From: Bacillota bacterium
Lineage (GTDB): Bacteria; Bacillota; Clostridia; Acetivibrionales; DTU013
Direction of reading: 5' to 3'
DNA: 22,954 nt
NCBI GenBank assembly: GCA_023439545.1
Contig: JAEXNT010000025.1
Location: 1-22,954, forward strand
Shown: in pieces, positions 22,003-22,954 of the stretch
How positions within the stretch are numbered: position 1 is the stretch's first letter
How the letters are laid out: each line of letters opens with the position of its first letter
The notes under the pieces: generated by a model
Told to the model about the DNA's origin: nothing
What the model saw: the letters and a program-made list of their open reading frames with translations, nothing else
Database searches by the model: none
Made by a program: the position numbers and the translations under genes

Positions 22003-22550
22003 TCCTGTATGCTTTGCAGCCTGGGCAGTACAGACCCTGAAACAGCGGCGGCTATCAGGAAGAGTACGGTATCCTTGGCAATATAGGGAAGATTGCCGTA
22101 GAGCAAAAGCAGAAGGCCTGTTTCCTGATTGCCCAGGTAAACTCTCATTATAAGAAACATATAAACAACCCCCACTGCGTAGATCGTAAACAACCCTGCC
22201 AGCAAAGCTATGATATTCTTTGCAAACGAAGGTCTGCCGAGCCTTTTCGAAACAGTCCCTATGACATAGGCGCCTGCTATAAAACCCAGTATGAAACCAA
22301 AGCTGGGTTTGAAGATATAGAGAAGCCCACCGCCGCCTGAAAATACAGGGACACCTGTAAGGCCTAGCAGCATATATACCGTCATGGCCAGCGCAGCAAG
22401 CCTGGGACCGAGGATCATTCCCGCAAGCGCGCAGATAAAGGGCTGAAATGTGACCGGCAGGAACGGAAAGGGTATACGTATAAAGGTGCCTGCAATCATC
22501 AGCGCAGTAAAGAGCGCAGTGGTAATTATGTCTTTTGTTGTAAGTTTCAT
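21999..22550 (-). CDS. bioY: Biotin transporter BioY (ECF S-component)
   Basis: BioY is the substrate-binding membrane component of the biotin ECF transporter. The 183-residue protein has about six hydrophobic helices and family motifs: the start LTTKDIITTALFTALMIAGTFI, PVTFQPFICALAGMILGP at about 32-49, and the GLTGVPVFSGGGG loop with KPSFGFILGF. The energizing module (EcfA/EcfT) is not in the window, as is usual. The ATG at 22550 has AAAGGATGA upstream; the ATG at 22559 adds three residues but lies against that site. Upstream is a BirA-type operator, so repression by biotin is expected. It is convergent with the YgiT-type gene, with overlapping stops. Confidence 0.93.
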   Translation of the reverse strand: MKLTTKDIITTALFTALMIAGTFIRIPFPFLPVTFQPFICALAGMILGPRLAALAMTVYMLLGLTGVPVFSGGGGLLYIFKPSFGFILGFIAGAYVIGTVSKRLGRPSFAKNIIALLAGLFTIYAVGVVYMFLIMRVYLGNQETGLLLLLYGNLPYIAKDTVLFLIAAAVSGSVLPRLQSIQD

Positions 22551-22581
22551 CTCAATCATCCTTTATGTATTTGATAGTTAG

Positions 22582-22610
22582 AGGATATAGCATCCTGACT
22601 TAATTGTCAA
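22582..22610 (-). promoter_or_regulatory. bioY promoter
   Basis: On the minus strand TTGACA (22610-22605) and TATCCT (22587-22582) are 17 bases apart, about 30 bases upstream of the bioY start. The -35 box lies inside the inverted-repeat operator. Confidence 0.65.
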
Positions 22611-22639
22611 CCTATAAAATAATATAGGTTGACAATTAA
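22600..22639. promoter_or_regulatory. BirA-type biotin operator (perfect 17-bp inverted repeat)
   Basis: The arms 22600-22616 and 22623-22639 are perfectly complementary around six bases. They contain TTGTCAAC and GTTGACAA with 16 bases between, which fits the Firmicutes BirA site (TTGTTAAC-N14-16-GTTAACAA). A TTGACA hexamer sits in each arm, one per strand. Confidence 0.85.
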
Positions 22640-22658
22640 AAAAATTCTGCTTTTGCTC

Positions 22659-22687
22659 TTGATTTGTTTCATGCAATAGGTTATATT
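22659..22687 (+). promoter_or_regulatory. Promoter of the Spo0E-like gene and tRNA
   Basis: TTGATT (22659-22664) and TATATT (22682-22687) are 17 bases apart. A start near 22694 would give a short leader before the ATG at 22723. Confidence 0.65.
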
Positions 22688-22722
22688 ATTATGGTTCAAT
22701 TGCAGAAAATGGGGTCAAATGT

Positions 22723-22869
22723 ATGGAAACGGAATACTTACAAAAGCTCAAGAAAAGATTGGATACTTTGCTTAACGAACTGCCGATCGATTCTCCTGAA
22801 ATTTTTACTTTGAGTTGTGAAATAGATAATCTTATTGTAGAATATTATGAGAAGGTTTTATACAACTAA
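22723..22869 (+). CDS. Spo0E-like aspartyl-phosphate phosphatase
   Basis: This 48-residue ORF fits the Spo0E family, which dephosphorylates Spo0A~P and so delays sporulation. It has the expected two-helix form: a charged first helix (YLQKLKKRLDTLLNEL), a short turn, and a second helix containing the signature SxxxD as SCEID, followed by NLIVEYYEK. The length is normal for the family. The ribosome binding site is weak (GGGG about eight bases upstream). The stop codon is seven bases before the tRNA gene. Confidence 0.8.
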   Translation: METEYLQKLKKRLDTLLNELPIDSPEIFTLSCEIDNLIVEYYEKVLYN

Positions 22870-22876
22870 ATCGCGT

Positions 22877-22951
22877 GGGGCTGTAACTCAGAGGGAGAGT
22901 GTCACATTCGCATTGTGAAAGCCGTGGGTTCAAATCCCATCAGCTCCACCA
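22877..22951 (+). tRNA. tRNA-Ala (anticodon CGC)
   Basis: A complete 75-base cloverleaf includes the encoded CCA. The acceptor stem is 7 bp with a G3-U70 pair, the alanine identity element. The D stem is ACTC/GAGT with a seven-base loop, the anticodon stem TCACA/TGTGA with anticodon CGC at 22909-22911, the variable loop AAGCC, and the T arm GTGGG-TTCAAAT-CCCAT. It reads GCG codons. No promoter lies between it and the Spo0E-like ORF, so co-transcription is likely. Confidence 0.97.
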
Positions 22952-22954
22952 AAA

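Overview
The window reads as chromosomal DNA of an anaerobic, spore-forming member of the Clostridia (Bacillota). This rests on a 2-oxoacid:ferredoxin oxidoreductase operon, rubrerythrin, a Spo0E-type phosphatase, YmaF, a DUF512 radical-SAM protein, strong GGAGG-type ribosome binding sites, a BirA-type bioY operator, and the order DUF512 - der - plsY - gpsA, which is usual in clostridia. The species cannot be named from sequence alone.

Layout. 1-5044 is a co-directional housekeeping block: rpmF and its terminator, then DUF512 protein, der, a 14-bp minisatellite, plsY, gpsA and a terminator. 5045-7233 holds two singletons: a stand-alone FIST sensor-like protein whose ribosome binding site is a run of nine G, and a Cu/Zn superoxide dismutase with a Gln/Pro-rich repeat extension and a hairpin covering its ribosome binding site. 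7280-9500 (minus strand) is an ABC-F ATPase behind a leader with a small ORF and an intrinsic terminator, which looks like an attenuator. 9771-10162 is a probable decayed membrane-protein gene. 10132-11337 (minus) is an ApgM-type phosphomutase-like enzyme.

11392-11876 is the most unusual stretch. Six hairpins form two groups of three abutting stems, each group closed by its own long-range stem (two cloverleaf-like modules in tandem), and the whole is bracketed by a 13-bp direct repeat. A clear sigma-A promoter follows, with a second structured leader (three-way junction) in front of a membrane-anchored protein of unknown function. That gene continues into tcdA (t6A to ct6A tRNA modification) and a P-loop ATPase.

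15045-17995 is a four-subunit 2-oxoacid:ferredoxin oxidoreductase operon (delta, alpha, beta, gamma) with its own promoter, palindromic repeats between the first two genes and a terminator. 18043-19169 is an aldo/keto reductase with ferredoxin motifs, broken by a single-base frameshift. ymaF and rubrerythrin are divergent. capA and a small YgiT-type zinc-finger gene follow, convergent with bioY, whose promoter lies in a perfect 17-bp inverted repeat expected to bind BirA. The window closes with a Spo0E-like ORF and a tRNA-Ala(CGC) only 7 nt downstream.

Common themes are anaerobic redox metabolism (oxidoreductase, rubrerythrin, SOD, aldo/keto reductase), envelope and lipid functions (PlsY, GpsA, CapA) and translation (L32, Der, TcdA, ABC-F, tRNA).
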